Shown here: positions 62,660 through 64,000 of the stretch, piece by piece | Layout of the letters: each line of letters starts with the position of its first letter | Position numbering within the stretch: the first letter of the stretch is position 1 | NCBI GenBank assembly: GCA_900454475.1 | Contig: UGSS01000002.1 | Location: forward strand, 434,001-498,000 | Reading direction: 5' to 3' | Length of the DNA: 64,000 nt | Source: [Pasteurella] mairii | GTDB taxonomy: Bacteria; Pseudomonadota; Gammaproteobacteria; Enterobacterales; Pasteurellaceae | Position numbers and translations under genes: made by a program | Notes under the pieces: model-generated | What the model saw: only the letters and a program-made list of their open reading frames with translations | The model's database searches: none | What the model was told of the DNA's origin: nothing

Positions 62660-63775
62660 ATGTCAACAAAAATTAATTTAATGAATTTAACTCGCCAACA
62701 AATGCGCGAGTTTTTTAAAGAACTTGGGGAAAAAACATTTCGCGCCGATCAATTAGTCAAATGGATTTACCATTTCGGTGAAGACAATTTTGACAATATG
62801 ACTAATATTAACAAGGTACTGCGTGAAAAACTGAAAGCAGTTGCGGAAATTAAAGCGCCGGAAGTGGCGGTTGAGCAGCGTTCAGCAGATGGAACCATCA
62901 AATGGGCGATGCAAGTGGGTGATCAACAGGTGGAAACCGTGTATATCCCGGAGGAGGAGCGTGCGACGTTATGTGTTTCCTCGCAAGTGGGATGCGCTTT
63001 AGCTTGTACCTTTTGCTCCACCGCGCAGCAAGGGTTTAACCGTAATCTTACGGTTTCGGAAATTATCGGGCAAGTCTGGCGTGCGTCAAAAATTATCGGT
63101 AATTTTGGTGTGACCGGTGTGCGTCCGATTACCAATGTGGTGATGATGGGCATGGGGGAACCCTTACTGAATGTGGCGAATGTGGTACCGGCAATGGAAA
63201 TTATGTTAGATGATTTTGCATACGGATTATCCAAACGTCGTGTGACCCTTTCGACTTCCGGTGTGGTACCAGCATTGGATAAATTAAGCGAAATGATTGA
63301 TGTTGCCTTGGCGATTTCTTTGCACGCACCGAATGATGAATTGCGTAATGAAATTGTACCGATCAATAAAAAGTACAATATTAAAATGCTGATCGATTCG
63401 GTTAATCGTTATTTAAGTGTTTCCAATGCCAATCATGGTAAAGTGACTATTGAATATGTGATGTTGGATCACGTAAATGAGAGCGTTGAACACGCACATC
63501 AATTAGCAGAAGTGTTGAAAAATACGCCTTGTAAAATCAATTTAATTCCGTGGAACCCGTTCCCGCAAGCGCCTTATGCGAAAAGTTCTAATACGCGCAT
63601 TGATCGCTTCCAGAAAACTTTGATGGAATATGGATTTACCGTGATTGTGCGTAAAACGCGCGGCGACGATATTGATGCCGCTTGCGGGCAATTGGCAGGT
63701 GAGGTGATTGATCGCACCAAACGTACTGCACAGAAAAAACAATTTGGACAGGCGATTGCGGTTAACGTGCAATAA
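62660..63775 (+). CDS. rlmN: 23S rRNA/tRNA adenine-C2 methyltransferase
   Basis: RlmN methylates A2503 of 23S rRNA and A37 of some tRNAs by a radical-SAM mechanism. The 371-residue protein has the cluster motif [25 protein letters not shown] and the C-terminal mechanistic Cys in [13 protein letters not shown]. The start ATG 62660 is preceded by GAGG. rlmN followed by a pilW-like gene is the usual order. Confidence 0.97.
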   Translation: MSTKINLMNLTRQQMREFFKELGEKTFRADQLVKWIYHFGEDNFDNMTNINKVLREKLKAVAEIKAPEVAVEQRSADGTIKWAMQVGDQQVETVYIPEEERATLCVSSQVGCALACTFCSTAQQGFNRNLTVSEIIGQVWRASKIIGNFGVTGVRPITNVVMMGMGEPLLNVANVVPAMEIMLDDFAYGLSKRRVTLSTSGVVPALDKLSEMIDVALAISLHAPNDELRNEIVPINKKYNIKMLIDSVNRYLSVSNANHGKVTIEYVMLDHVNESVEHAHQLAEVLKNTPCKINLIPWNPFPQAPYAKSSNTRIDRFQKTLMEYGFTVIVRKTRGDDIDAACGQLAGEVIDRTKRTAQKKQFGQAIAVNVQ

Positions 63776-63799
63776 TAAATCGAAAATGAAGGAGGAAAA

Positions 63800-64000
63800 A
63801 TGCAACGACGTTATTTCAAATGGTTCAATTTTGGTTTTTTTCCTTTTTTATTAGTGGCTTGTGTGTCACAAGCACCACAGCAAGATTTTGATAAACAAGA
63901 AGCAGCGAAAGCGCGCGTTGAGTTGGGGCTGGGCTATTTGGCGCAGCAGCAAGTTAGCCAAGCCAAATTAAATTTGGATAAAGCCTTAAGCTATGCGCCG
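63800..64000 (+). CDS. pilW: PilW/PilF-like type IV pilus biogenesis lipoprotein (5' part)
   Basis: The first 67 residues are present, and the gene runs past the window edge. The protein begins MQRRYFKWFNFGFFPFLLVA and then reads CVSQAPQQ, a lipobox-type start, followed by a TPR-like segment ARVELGLGYLAQQQVSQAK. Position after rlmN and the TPR start match PilW/PilF, which stabilises type IV pili. GGAGG lies 5 bases upstream of ATG 63800. Confidence 0.85.
   Translation, partial: MQRRYFKWFNFGFFPFLLVACVSQAPQQDFDKQEAAKARVELGLGYLAQQQVSQAKLNLDKALSYAP

Overview
The window is chromosomal DNA of a gammaproteobacterium of the family Pasteurellaceae. The evidence is about 40 exact copies, on both strands, of the nine-base DNA uptake word AAGTGCGGT used by the Haemophilus-type (Hin) clade, gene orders matching Haemophilus influenzae and Escherichia coli (ubiF/miaB, yffB-dapE, rsmC/holD-rimI, metNIQ-gmhB-rrn, frr-dxr-uppS-cdsA-rseP-bamA-skp-lpxD-fabZ-lpxA-lpxB-rnhB), and an rRNA operon with tRNA-Glu(TTC) in its spacer. 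I cannot name the genus from the sequence alone.

Layout. 1-1.1 kb: 3' end of a NarP-type response regulator converging on yggS. 1.2-6.8 kb: threonine operon (promoter, leader peptide, attenuator, thrA, thrB, a small secreted protein of unknown function, thrC). 6.8-11.8 kb: yffB, a REP palindrome pair with a broken REP-associated transposase (RAYT), dapE, a second REP pair, a VanY-like peptidase, psiE, nudF, cpdA. 11.9-17.7 kb: ubiF and miaB (divergent), then nrdDG behind a double NrdR box and an FNR site. 17.8-32.7 kb: a hexuronide catabolic cluster. 32.7-39.4 kb: rimI-holD and rsmC (divergent), an MFS transporter, metNIQ with a MetJ operator, gmhB. 39.5-45.0 kb: a complete 16S-tRNA-Glu-23S-5S operon. 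45.4-58.5 kb: pyrH-frr and the isoprenoid, phospholipid, outer-membrane assembly and lipid A block. 58.5-64 kb: an SLC13-type permease with TrkA-C domains, mog, glnB, an AI-2E family membrane protein, rlmN and the start of a pilW-like lipoprotein gene.

The most coherent accessory system is the hexuronide cluster. A GPH-family symporter and a cytoplasmic beta-glucuronidase would import and cleave glucuronides. UxaC, UxuB, UxuA, KdgK and Eda then take glucuronate to pyruvate and glyceraldehyde 3-phosphate. A TRAP transporter offers a second entry route for free hexuronates, and a GntP-family permease lies at the far end. A GntR/FadR-type UxuR regulator is encoded inside, and CRP-like and UxuR-like sites lie in both divergent intergenic regions. 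About 8.9 kb of the cluster has no exact uptake word, unlike most of the window.

I found no CRISPR array, prophage, intact insertion sequence or defence system. The other notable signals are the GTAG-type REP/RAYT remnant, uptake-word pairs serving as transcription terminators, several structured untranslated leaders, and the secreted protein gene embedded in the thr operon.
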